From the NCBI GenBank assembly GCA_048941605.1, contig JBHLNL010000002.1:1-64000 (forward strand): 64,000 bases of DNA, written 5' to 3'. Both the position numbers and the translations under genes were made by a program. Below the pieces are notes generated by a model. That model did no database searches. It saw only the letters and a program-made list of their open reading frames with translations, and had not been told where the DNA came from. Positions 35,634 to 42,998 of this stretch are shown here, in pieces. The DNA is from Loki-b32 sp048941605 (GTDB taxonomy: Archaea > Asgardarchaeota > Lokiarchaeia > Sigyniarchaeales > SOKP01). The number at the start of each line of letters is the position of its first letter. Position 1 is the first letter of the stretch.

Positions 35634-35900
35634 ATGGGTTTGGACAAGTGGCTGAAGAAAGAAGATATTGAAAAAAAATCAAAAAAAAAGAAAGAACAAG
35701 TAGTTCAAACAAAAAAAGAACAAAGTGGAAAAACACAAAATAAGGATCTTGAAAAACCATTAATAAATTTAACAAAATATATGCTTATTTGTACAAATGC
35801 AAAATGTAAATTTCAAAAAATAATTATGAAGAGGCAACTCTCTGAAAATGACAAGAACTGTCCCAGATGCAAGAAAGAAATGAAAATTAAGGGAGTATAA
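35634..35900 (+). CDS. Small basic zinc-ribbon protein
   Basis: An 88-residue protein with a Lys/Gln-rich charged N-terminal half (KKEDIEKKSKKKKEQVV). The C-terminal zinc-binding part reads LICTNAKCKFQK and CPRCKK, a CxxxxC...CxxC ribbon. I prefer the ATG at 35634 (MGLDKWLKKED) because AAGTGA lies just upstream as a Shine-Dalgarno. A GTG three codons earlier is possible. The charged tail suggests nucleic-acid or ribosome contact. The 3' end overlaps the convergent next gene by 14 nt. Confidence 0.65.
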   Translation: MGLDKWLKKEDIEKKSKKKKEQVVQTKKEQSGKTQNKDLEKPLINLTKYMLICTNAKCKFQKIIMKRQLSENDKNCPRCKKEMKIKGV

Positions 35901-36153
35901 ATTTAGTTTTAGACTTAAAAGATTGATCAAGATTAATATTTTGTTTGGAAAGGTTATTTAAATCAAAAACGGACTCACAATTAGGGCAAGTGTTTGGTTT
36001 CTTGCTATATTTTAACATAATATAAATTATAAAGCCCAATCCTAAAGTTAGGATAACCATGAAACATAAGATCTCGTGATAAGCGTGATCGAAGTTCTTG
36101 CGGCGTAACACGACTATTTCCTCACAAGTAGGACAATATACTTTATAACCCAA
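35887..36153 (-). CDS. Zinc-ribbon protein with one membrane helix
   Basis: An 88-residue protein. An N-terminal CPTC pair (residues 8-11) and a second CPNC pair (56-59) enclose a hydrophobic helix (about 28-48, ILCFMVILTLGLGFIIYIML). The two halves of the ribbon may thus flank a membrane hairpin, or the pairs may bind separately. The function is unknown. The layout resembles small archaeal membrane zinc-ribbon proteins (DUF-type). Confidence 0.6.
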   Translation of the reverse strand: MGYKVYCPTCEEIVVLRRKNFDHAYHEILCFMVILTLGLGFIIYIMLKYSKKPNTCPNCESVFDLNNLSKQNINLDQSFKSKTKFILP

Positions 36154-36238
36154 TTCTTAATCTTACCCAATTCTTCTGTAATTATTTTTATGTAATAATT
36201 TGAATAATAATTATTTTTTGTTACATATAAAACTATTA

Positions 36239-36946
36239 TCAGTTTTTTTTCTGTTTCTTTGCAGGTCTACCATAGTATATAGAATTTTTTTCAATTCTTT
36301 GATTTATCTTTGTATAGCTTCCCATTCCTAATATGGCTCCTTCTTCTACGATAGTTCCAGGAGAAATCACACTAAATGCACCGATTGTGCTTCTATCATG
36401 TAAAATAACTTTTTTTACTAACAATAAATCTCCTATAACAAGTGAACTCATCACTATCGACCCTTCACCTAGAATCGTATTATTACCTATTTCAATAAAA
36501 TCTGAATCAATAAAACTGTCTAGTATTCCTGTATTATATTGAATGTTTAAATTAAAGATTTTTAAAGCCAAGATTTTTGCCCAAGGTAATGGATAATAAT
36601 TATATATTTTTAGGACAAACCACTTTATTCTTCTTCTTAGCAAAAAAAATAAAAAATCTTTGTCATATAAATTTATATGAAAAACTCCCTCTTTTGGGTG
36701 ATGGATTATATTAATAAGGATTAAAATTAATTTAGCGAACAGTAAAAGAAGTAAGATAAAAATTGAATAGTAAATTACAAGGGAAATGGGTAAAAAAAAT
36801 ATGATAATCATCGGTTCAATCCAATGAGAAAAAAAATCGAAGAAGAATACAAAAAAAACACTTGTAGGAAAAAAAGCAAACCAAATTAGGATTGGATATA
36901 GCCAAAAGAATTTCTTTTGAGTTAACACATTATTTGTAATCTTCAA
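36239..36946 (-). CDS. Membrane protein with left-handed beta-helix domain (third module)
   Basis: A 235-residue protein with two N-terminal hydrophobic regions (about 12-35 and 42-78) and a C-terminal hexapeptide-repeat stretch from about 150 (IEIGNNTILGEGSIVM, GAFSVISPGTIVEEGAILGM). This is the left-handed beta-helix of acyltransferase-like proteins. The apparent start is TTG at 36946. The same frame stays open upstream to a TAG at 36983-36985, which is the stop codon of the 524-residue gene before it. It is thus a third copy of the module repeated twice in that gene, cut off by one in-frame amber codon. Confidence 0.65.
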   Translation of the reverse strand: MKITNNVLTQKKFFWLYPILIWFAFFPTSVFFVFFFDFFSHWIEPMIIIFFLPISLVIYYSIFILLLLLFAKLILILINIIHHPKEGVFHINLYDKDFLFFLLRRRIKWFVLKIYNYYPLPWAKILALKIFNLNIQYNTGILDSFIDSDFIEIGNNTILGEGSIVMSSLVIGDLLLVKKVILHDRSTIGAFSVISPGTIVEEGAILGMGSYTKINQRIEKNSIYYGRPAKKQKKN

Positions 36947-36982
36947 AGATTCTAGATCTGTTATTGAAATCGACCTTGTTTC

Positions 36983-38557
36983 CTATTGATTCTTGAAATA
37001 ATCTATATTAAAAAATATATCATCTTTATCTAAATTAAAAGCTTGAATTAATCCCTCTTTCGAAATTTTCGTTAAAGGGGAATTAAAAAATATTGAATTA
37101 TCTGATAGAATACTATTTTTAGAAGTTACGGACATTGGCAATAACAACACATTGTCATTGATTTCTGTGCCAGGAGCAATACAACAATTATCGAGGATTG
37201 TCACGTTATCTCCAATTTTAATCTTCTTTATTATCAAATTTTTGTCCCATAAATGATTTGCTAGTAGTACTTTTCCAATGTATGCATTATTTCCTACGAT
37301 GAACAACTCTTTTGCTAAATAAGATTCTTCAAGAACAGTATTTTCTCCAATTTGACAATTTCCTATAAAATTAAAAGCAAATTTTAATAACCATGGAAAG
37401 GGACTTTTTTGTATTTTCCATTTGACATATCTCAATATGAAAGAGCGTTTAAAGTAGTATTTATAATCAGTCGTTTTATTTTTCCATTCAAATATTCCTT
37501 CTTTAACAGGATTTAAATGTGTAATCCACTTGTAAATGAGTTTAGTAAAAAAAATTATAAGTAGTAAATTTAACAAATATAAGGAGATAAGAAATAAAGG
37601 AGTTGCAAGAAAAATTATAATAGAGTTAAAATTTTCGAAAAGAGTAAGATAATTAGGGCTTTGCATAAAAAAAGGAAAGAAAAAGTTAAGCATAAAATAA
37701 ATAGCGCTAATAATTGGAATAAAATTTGAAAGGAAGTATAAAATCCCAAAGATTATTATATTAAAAGTGAAATTTTTGACAAATTTCTTTGTTTGTTTTT
37801 TGTCCTGTTTAGTAATCTCATAATTTTGGTTTTCATTTTGGGTAATTTCATTTTTAGATAAAACTTTATTTGGCATTTGTATTAAATTAAGAGAAGAATT
37901 ATTCAAAGGGGAATCAGATTTTATTAATTGGTTATATTTCGTTTCTGACATCGTTGTTATAACAGAATTCTTACATATATACGTTCCAGGGGCTATAAAA
38001 CAATTGGATCCAATAAGAACATTATCGCCAATTTTCACTTTTTTAATAATTAGCAATTCTCTAAAAATCATGCTGGCTTTTACGGAACTCCCATTACCTA
38101 TACAAACATTTTTCCCATACTCAATAAATTCTGAATCATTGTGAAACCATCTTAGATTTATTTTATAGACCATTGGTAAAGGTATAAATTTAGAAATCCA
38201 AATTGGCCATTTTTTTATTACTGCTCTTAAACTCCAAAAGTAATAATTTTTTTCTGATTTTTCTCTTTTAAATATACCTTCTTTAGGCTTATGGATGAGA
38301 TTGATTATTAATAGAAAGATTTTTGCCAAAAGGATAGAACTGAACACTAAGATTAGATATACAATATAAATTTCAATTGGTAATAGTAAAATGAACAAGA
38401 ATAGATTATTTTCAATTAGTTTCCAGAAGATAAAAAATTCTAATATTGATGGTAGCATAGAACTCCAGATGATAATAAAGTAAACAAAAAGAAATTTTTT
38501 AGATACTAATGTATTGGTGGTAAATGGTCCATCATGAATTGAGACAGGTGTAGACAA
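36983..38557 (-). CDS. Membrane protein with two beta-helix modules
   Basis: A 524-residue protein made of two repeats of the same module: two membrane helices, a conserved KEGIF segment (HKPKEGIFKREKS near 90, NPVKEGIFEWKNK near 360), then hexapeptide repeats of a left-handed beta-helix (IEYGKNVCIGNGSSVKASMI near 136; IGDNVTILDNCCIAPGTEIN near 465). Similar membrane-plus-beta-helix proteins occur beside NRPS and polysaccharide genes as acyltransferases. Substrate and activity are unknown here. It stops with TAG, and a third module follows in the same frame. Confidence 0.7.
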   Translation of the reverse strand: MSTPVSIHDGPFTTNTLVSKKFLFVYFIIIWSSMLPSILEFFIFWKLIENNLFLFILLLPIEIYIVYLILVFSSILLAKIFLLIINLIHKPKEGIFKREKSEKNYYFWSLRAVIKKWPIWISKFIPLPMVYKINLRWFHNDSEFIEYGKNVCIGNGSSVKASMIFRELLIIKKVKIGDNVLIGSNCFIAPGTYICKNSVITTMSETKYNQLIKSDSPLNNSSLNLIQMPNKVLSKNEITQNENQNYEITKQDKKQTKKFVKNFTFNIIIFGILYFLSNFIPIISAIYFMLNFFFPFFMQSPNYLTLFENFNSIIIFLATPLFLISLYLLNLLLIIFFTKLIYKWITHLNPVKEGIFEWKNKTTDYKYYFKRSFILRYVKWKIQKSPFPWLLKFAFNFIGNCQIGENTVLEESYLAKELFIVGNNAYIGKVLLANHLWDKNLIIKKIKIGDNVTILDNCCIAPGTEINDNVLLLPMSVTSKNSILSDNSIFFNSPLTKISKEGLIQAFNLDKDDIFFNIDYFKNQ

Positions 38558-38697
38558 AAATCTATCAAATAGAAATTCAAATTAAATTGTAAGATTAGTA
38601 TATTCATTAGCAATTAAAGTTTTTGCTAACATGAGTAAATTAAGAATTATGGAAGAGTCTTATCATTTACTGAAAAGTTGATTGAATATTGAAGTAA

Positions 38698-38853
38698 TTA
38701 ATTAAATCCCCTAAATGATTTTTTTTCTTCTGGTTCTTTCTTTTTCTTCTCACCAGTTGTCAAAAGATCCCATGTACTATTGACTCCCATTTCTTTTAGT
38801 TTTTTACGCTCTTCATCCAATGATATTTCATCTTCATTTTCATCTTCACTCAT
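38698..38853 (-). CDS. Small acidic protein of unknown function
   Basis: A 51-residue protein (MSEDENEDEISLDEERKKLK at the start, ending KKSFRGFN) with an acidic N-terminus, a central NSTWDLLTTG motif and a Lys/Glu tail. Coding is supported by its clean frame and position behind a 21-bp palindrome. No family is recognised; a disordered binding peptide is likely. Confidence 0.5.
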   Translation of the reverse strand: MSEDENEDEISLDEERKKLKEMGVNSTWDLLTTGEKKKKEPEEKKSFRGFN

Positions 38854-38864
38854 AAAATACACTC

Positions 38865-38885
38865 AATTAATCTTTAAGATTAATT
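38865..38885. repeat. 21-bp palindrome upstream of the small acidic gene
   Basis: Perfect 10-bp arms AATTAATCTT and AAGATTAATT around a single T. It begins 11 nt upstream of the ATG at 38853, overlapping the expected promoter or leader. An operator or an mRNA hairpin masking translation is possible. Low complexity makes chance more likely than for a GC-balanced palindrome. Confidence 0.4.
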
Positions 38886-39071
38886 AACTAGTAGACTTTA
38901 GCTTAATATATTTATCTTAATTTAACATTAATAAGCTTTAAAAGAGAAAATTAAAAACTTCAAAAAAAAAAAATAAAAAGAATGCTCATTAAAATTTTAA
39001 GTATTTAATTTTATAATTTAATAAAACAGTATATCATTACAATTTTTATCAAACCATATTAGGTATTAAAT

Positions 39072-40052
39072 ATGACAAATTGTGCTCATTGTGGTGAAGA
39101 AATAGTCGGAGAGTCATTTTATTGTAATACATGTGGATATAATTATTGTTTAAGACATAAGGAACCCATAAATCACGATTGCATTATTATAAGAGATAGT
39201 TTACAACAGACGCCTCTACCAACTCAGCCTTATTTCCAAACTTCACAAATACCAGCAATTTCTCCAGATCAAACTTACCAGCAACCCACTACTCAAGGAA
39301 TTGTTAGAGGAACTACAGATGGGACATATACATGGTATCATCAAGAAAACCAAATACCCGTAGATGCCTTTAATCCGGATTCTGGAATTAAATTTAAAGG
39401 GATTTTATTGCCTCATAAATCAGAATTGTTTCATTTCATTATAGGAGTGTCATTGATTTTTATAATAGGTATATTAACTTTTTATCCTAGTTTGATTAGA
39501 TATCCAGGACTTGAATGGGCAATATTCATGTTGGCAGGATTTTATGCTACAGCTTTTCTCTTTCACGAACTAGGTCATAGACAAGTAGCTATCCATTTTG
39601 ATCTTCAGACAAAATTCCGATTGTTAACTTTTGGAATGATTTTGACAGTTTTTGGTGTTGTATTTAACGTATATTCGTTAATATCTGGAGGAGCAAGTTT
39701 CCCTTCATTAGCATTACCAGGAGCAGTAGTAGTTTTAGGTTTAAGTAAAATAGATAGAACCACAGGCTTATGTAAAGCAGCAGGACCTACAGTGAATCTT
39801 GTTTATGGTACAATCCTTTTCATAATTTCATTCATAATCCCAATATATCCATTGAATATGTTAATTGGATTAGCAGCGAATTTAAATTTCATGTTAGGGA
39901 CTTTTAATATGATTCCAATTGGCATCTTAGATGGACAGAATATTTGGAAATGGAATAAAAAAATATATATCGCACTTGGGGGTTCATTATTAGTACTTTT
40001 AATAATAACATATATACTGATTTATTCTCCTACTAGTCCATATATAATTTGA
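39072..40052 (+). CDS. AN1 zinc finger fused to site-2-protease-type M50 peptidase
   Basis: Residues 4-37 are an AN1 zinc finger (CAHCGEEIVGESFYC, CGYNYCLRHKEPINHDC). A flexible Pro/Gln linker follows (41-100). The rest is a polytopic intramembrane metalloprotease with HELGH at 165-169 and NMIPIGILDG at 279-288, giving the two His, the Glu and the third zinc ligand Asp287. Length 326. AN1 fingers bind ubiquitin or Cdc48-type machinery in eukaryotes, so regulated membrane proteolysis guided by the finger is inferred. The next gene is a second AN1-finger membrane protein. Confidence 0.85.
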   Translation: MTNCAHCGEEIVGESFYCNTCGYNYCLRHKEPINHDCIIIRDSLQQTPLPTQPYFQTSQIPAISPDQTYQQPTTQGIVRGTTDGTYTWYHQENQIPVDAFNPDSGIKFKGILLPHKSELFHFIIGVSLIFIIGILTFYPSLIRYPGLEWAIFMLAGFYATAFLFHELGHRQVAIHFDLQTKFRLLTFGMILTVFGVVFNVYSLISGGASFPSLALPGAVVVLGLSKIDRTTGLCKAAGPTVNLVYGTILFIISFIIPIYPLNMLIGLAANLNFMLGTFNMIPIGILDGQNIWKWNKKIYIALGGSLLVLLIITYILIYSPTSPYII

Positions 40053-40240
40053 ATGTAAAATTGAAGTGGATTTCTAATCTCATTTTTTTTTGATTCATTT
40101 TGAATCTTTCACGGTTTTATGAAATAAAGAAAAAATAATAAAAAGTAAAAATTATGAAGGATGTTAATTTTAAATAATTATACATTAGAATTCAATAATC
40201 AAGATATTGAAATAATTTAATGTTTACTTGGTGATTAGAA

Positions 40241-41209
40241 ACGACCTACTGTGAATTCTGCGGAGATCCGATAAGTTACTTGCCATTTACCTGTAAATAT
40301 TGTGGAGGTACCTATTGTAAAAAACATCGACTACCAGAAAATCACGAATGTACTTTTGAATTAAAGCATGTACCTGTTATCCCTGCTACCCCAAAACAAT
40401 CTAGAGGACAATACCAAGAGGTAATTCCAAAAAAAACAAGCTCAAAAGTATATTTAGATAAAGGTCCCAGAACTTTAAAAAAATATTTAAGGAGACAAGA
40501 AAAACAGAGAGTAAGATCATTAAGAGATATAAGAGAATATTCAGATAGAGTCCGTAGATATCAAGGAACAGATTTAATTTTTATCTTATTAATTACTCTA
40601 ACGGTCTTGTCAATGATATTTGTATCTTTTGGGATTGGGGAATATTTATATTTAAGTTTGAACGCACTCGCTACTAAGTTTACTATTCATACATTATTTA
40701 CATCTCTTTTTATCGACCCAATAAATCCAAATGATCTTTTTTTCTTTTTCCAAATATTCTTCCTCTTTATTATGTTATATTTTACTTATAAAATAACCAA
40801 ATTAATTGAAATGGCGAATGGGATGAAATTTATAATTAAATTATTCCTTTTCTCAGGATTATGTGCAATTATCTTTTATTTTCTTCTGAGGTTTGCTTTG
40901 ATTCCTTTTTACCCTATTTATAATAATGAATTTTTTGATGGCGTTGGATTACTCTGGGGAGGAATTTATGGGTTAATTTCTTTTGTAATTTTTCCGGCTG
41001 TTGATCGAAAAAATACTGCCTTATTAGCATTTGTTCGAGTTAGAATGACTGGAAAAACGTTCTTGTATATGATTATATTAATAAGATTATTATTCGGATT
41101 AGTATATGGAGTAACTATTCATCCTTTATATTTTCTCTACTATTTTCCTGAATTAGGAGGAATTTTAGGTTCATATTTGGTATATAAATATAAGATTTTT
41201 ACTAGATAG
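40241..41209 (+). CDS. AN1 zinc finger fused to inactive rhomboid-like protein
   Basis: An AN1 finger (TYCEFCGDPISYLPFTCKYC, then GGTYCKKHRLPENHEC) is followed by a basic linker and about six membrane helices with rhomboid topology (IHTLFTSLFIDP; LLWGGIYGLISF; ELGGILGSYLVYK). The catalytic GxSG Ser and the His of rhomboids are replaced (LWGG; PELGG), so it is a pseudoprotease like derlins or iRhoms. The first standard start (TTG, 40280) would remove half of the finger. The finger continues upstream to ACG at 40241, which has GGTGAT five nt before it. A TGA lies at 40232-40234 in frame. Confidence 0.7.
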   Translation, partial: TTYCEFCGDPISYLPFTCKYCGGTYCKKHRLPENHECTFELKHVPVIPATPKQSRGQYQEVIPKKTSSKVYLDKGPRTLKKYLRRQEKQRVRSLRDIREYSDRVRRYQGTDLIFILLITLTVLSMIFVSFGIGEYLYLSLNALATKFTIHTLFTSLFIDPINPNDLFFFFQIFFLFIMLYFTYKITKLIEMANGMKFIIKLFLFSGLCAIIFYFLLRFALIPFYPIYNNEFFDGVGLLWGGIYGLISFVIFPAVDRKNTALLAFVRVRMTGKTFLYMIILIRLLFGLVYGVTIHPLYFLYYFPELGGILGSYLVYKYKIFTR

Positions 41210-41234
41210 GGATTAAAACTTAGTAACTATAGTA

Positions 41235-41257
41235 TTGATATTAGTAAAAAATATCAA
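41235..41257. repeat. Inverted repeat upstream of hypB-like gene
   Basis: TTGATATT and AATATCAA are 8-bp arms around a 7-nt spacer. It lies 26 nt after the rhomboid-like gene and about 60 nt before the next start. It may be a 3' hairpin or an operator; position alone cannot separate these. Confidence 0.35.
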
Positions 41258-41318
41258 GGAATAAATCCTTAATTTTATAATCTACTCCCTAATGCAAATT
41301 TTCTTTTAGATAAGATAA

Positions 41319-41975
41319 ATGTCGGAAAAAAAAATTTCACGGATAATTGAATTAAACGAAGATTTAATCGATAATAATGACAAATTAGCTGCTCAAAATA
41401 ACAAGTTTCTTAATACAAAAGGTATAAGAGCTTTTGATTTTGTTGGAGCCATTGGAGCAGGAAAAACAGCGATTCTAGAAGGAATAGTTAAAAGAATTTC
41501 TAAAGATCACAATATTCTAGTGGTAAATGGAGATGTAGCTACAAGAATAGATGCTAATAGATTAGAAAAACATGGTGTAAGAACAATTCAGATAAATACA
41601 GGTCGTGAATGTGCCTTAAATTCTTATCACATTTCCCAAGTTTTAAAAAATTATGATTTAAATGATGTTGATATACTTTTCATTGAAAATGTGGGGAATT
41701 TGATTTGTCCATCTGATTTTATTTTAGGTGCTGAGAAAAGAATTGTTATAGTGTCAATAACAGAAGGCCCATGGGTGATTCGTAAACATCCTTTATTATT
41801 TAAGTATTCTGATATAGCGGTCATTAATAAAATAGATTTAAAAGATGTAGTTGAGGTAAACATCAAAGAAATGATAAAAGATGCAAAAAAAATAAATCCA
41901 GATCTTAAAATTTTTACAACAAGTGCTCTAACTGGTGAAAAAATACCCGAGCTTATAAAAGAAATATTAAATTAA
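41319..41975 (+). CDS. hypB: Hydrogenase nickel-incorporation GTPase HypB
   Basis: SIMIBI-class GTPase that helps insert nickel into NiFe hydrogenase. The P-loop is FVGAIGAGKTAILEG (about 41-55). NGDVATRIDANRLEKHG, NTGRECALNSYHISQVL, LFIENVGNLICPSDF and NKIDL follow in the HypB order. The metal-site CH pair is CA here (Cys present, His replaced), while the second Cys in NLICP is kept. Length 218. No hydrogenase or hypA gene is in the window. Confidence 0.9.
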   Translation: MSEKKISRIIELNEDLIDNNDKLAAQNNKFLNTKGIRAFDFVGAIGAGKTAILEGIVKRISKDHNILVVNGDVATRIDANRLEKHGVRTIQINTGRECALNSYHISQVLKNYDLNDVDILFIENVGNLICPSDFILGAEKRIVIVSITEGPWVIRKHPLLFKYSDIAVINKIDLKDVVEVNIKEMIKDAKKINPDLKIFTTSALTGEKIPELIKEILN

Positions 41976-42032
41976 TAAAATTAAGAATAAAAGTAAAAGA
42001 AAATAATAATATTATTAAATATAAAAGTTCTG

Positions 42033-42467
42033 ATGATTATGTCAGTTAGGCAATATAATACAGAGTTAGGAACTTTAATTGATAAGATCGTTAAGGTATA
42101 TCTAGATAAAGATAAATTCTTCGTGGGACAATTAAAGGGAATTTCAGAGGATTCAAACCTTATTCTGATTAATGCTAAAAATGAGAAGAATAAATCATTC
42201 CCTAAATTGTTTATAAGAAATAATTTTTATAATTTCGTGAGTTTAGAAGAAGAACCGTTCCCAATGATTGCGCTTGCTGACCGTATTGCCACTATTTTTT
42301 CAAAAGGTCATGTTAATTATATCGAAGATCAAAATATTATATCAATATTAAGTGGTAAAATTATTGTTGATGAAAATGGAGTAAGGGGAGAAGGTCCTTC
42401 AGCAGATAGAGTAAGAAAAATTTATGAACAATTTAAAATGGACTTAGAAAGTCCACCAGAAGAATAA
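42033..42467 (+). CDS. Lsm/SmAP3-like RNA-binding protein
   Basis: A 144-residue protein. Residues about 8-73 match an Lsm/Sm fold (LGTLIDKIVKVYLDKDKFFV, GQLKGISEDSNLILINA, KLFIRNNFYNFVSLEE). A C-terminal extension of about 65 residues follows, as in archaeal SmAP3. An RNA chaperone role is likely by family. A second ATG at 42039 (MSVRQ) is an equally good start. It converges with the eight-gene operon ending at 42490. Confidence 0.7.
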   Translation: MIMSVRQYNTELGTLIDKIVKVYLDKDKFFVGQLKGISEDSNLILINAKNEKNKSFPKLFIRNNFYNFVSLEEEPFPMIALADRIATIFSKGHVNYIEDQNIISILSGKIIVDENGVRGEGPSADRVRKIYEQFKMDLESPPEE

Positions 42468-42489
42468 TTTTTTTTTTATTTTTAAGATT

Positions 42490-42993
42490 TCATTCAGATT
42501 CGAATAAATTTAGCAAATTTTGTAAATGCAAATCTTTTATAATATTTTTAAAAGTCGCTTTTCCTAAGGGAGTGATTTTAATTATCCCCAATTCATCAAA
42601 TCTTCTTAAATAATCATTATCGATTAAAAATTGCACATCAGTATCCCAAACTTCATAAAAAATTTCTTTTAAATCGTCAATTTTTATATTTTCATCAACT
42701 TCTTTGCTTAAAGCGATAATTAAGGCTAAAATTCCATATTGTGACGGTGTAAAATTATCATCTTTACCATCAGAAGTTAGAATATACAATTTTTGCTCAA
42801 GGAAATTTGTTTTAATAAGTTCAAATCCTACATTTCTTAAATTCAAATAAACTCCACTCATAATTTCTTGAAAATCAAAATCCTTGCTTAAATTCTTAAG
42901 ATCTTCCTCCCTGATTATTTTCTGAGGATTAGTTAATATGAGTTTTGTAATATTTTTCACTATTTCATCTACTTCACTATTTTCAAACAACAC
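42490..42993 (-). CDS. Tandem winged-helix protein (KITE/MAGE-like)
   Basis: A 167-residue protein with two winged-helix-like units: residues 1-75 (EEDLKNLSKDFDFQEIMSGV, LRNVGFELIKTNF) and 80-160 (TPSQYGILALIIALSKEVDE, IDDLKEIFYEVW, LIDNDYLRRF). This tandem layout and the GILALIIAL segment resemble ScpB and the MAGE/Nse3 subunits that bind SMC complexes (KITE proteins). It begins 5 nt after the SMC-like coiled-coil gene, as KITE genes often neighbour SMC genes. The assignment is by pattern and needs structure prediction. Confidence 0.5.
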   Translation of the reverse strand: MLFENSEVDEIVKNITKLILTNPQKIIREEDLKNLSKDFDFQEIMSGVYLNLRNVGFELIKTNFLEQKLYILTSDGKDDNFTPSQYGILALIIALSKEVDENIKIDDLKEIFYEVWDTDVQFLIDNDYLRRFDELGIIKITPLGKATFKNIIKDLHLQNLLNLFESE

Positions 42994-42998
42994 TTACA

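Noticed and set aside
36983..36985. TAG as a sense (pyrrolysine) codon
   Set aside because: TAG ends tfb (15550-15552) and the DUF2110-like gene (9458-9460) at normal family lengths, so it is a working stop here. No Pyl genes are seen.
42020..42050. C/D box sRNA suggested by a TGATGA before the Lsm gene
   Set aside because: The base before it is C, not a purine, and no matching D box at suitable distance was found. The stretch more likely serves as a ribosome-binding region.
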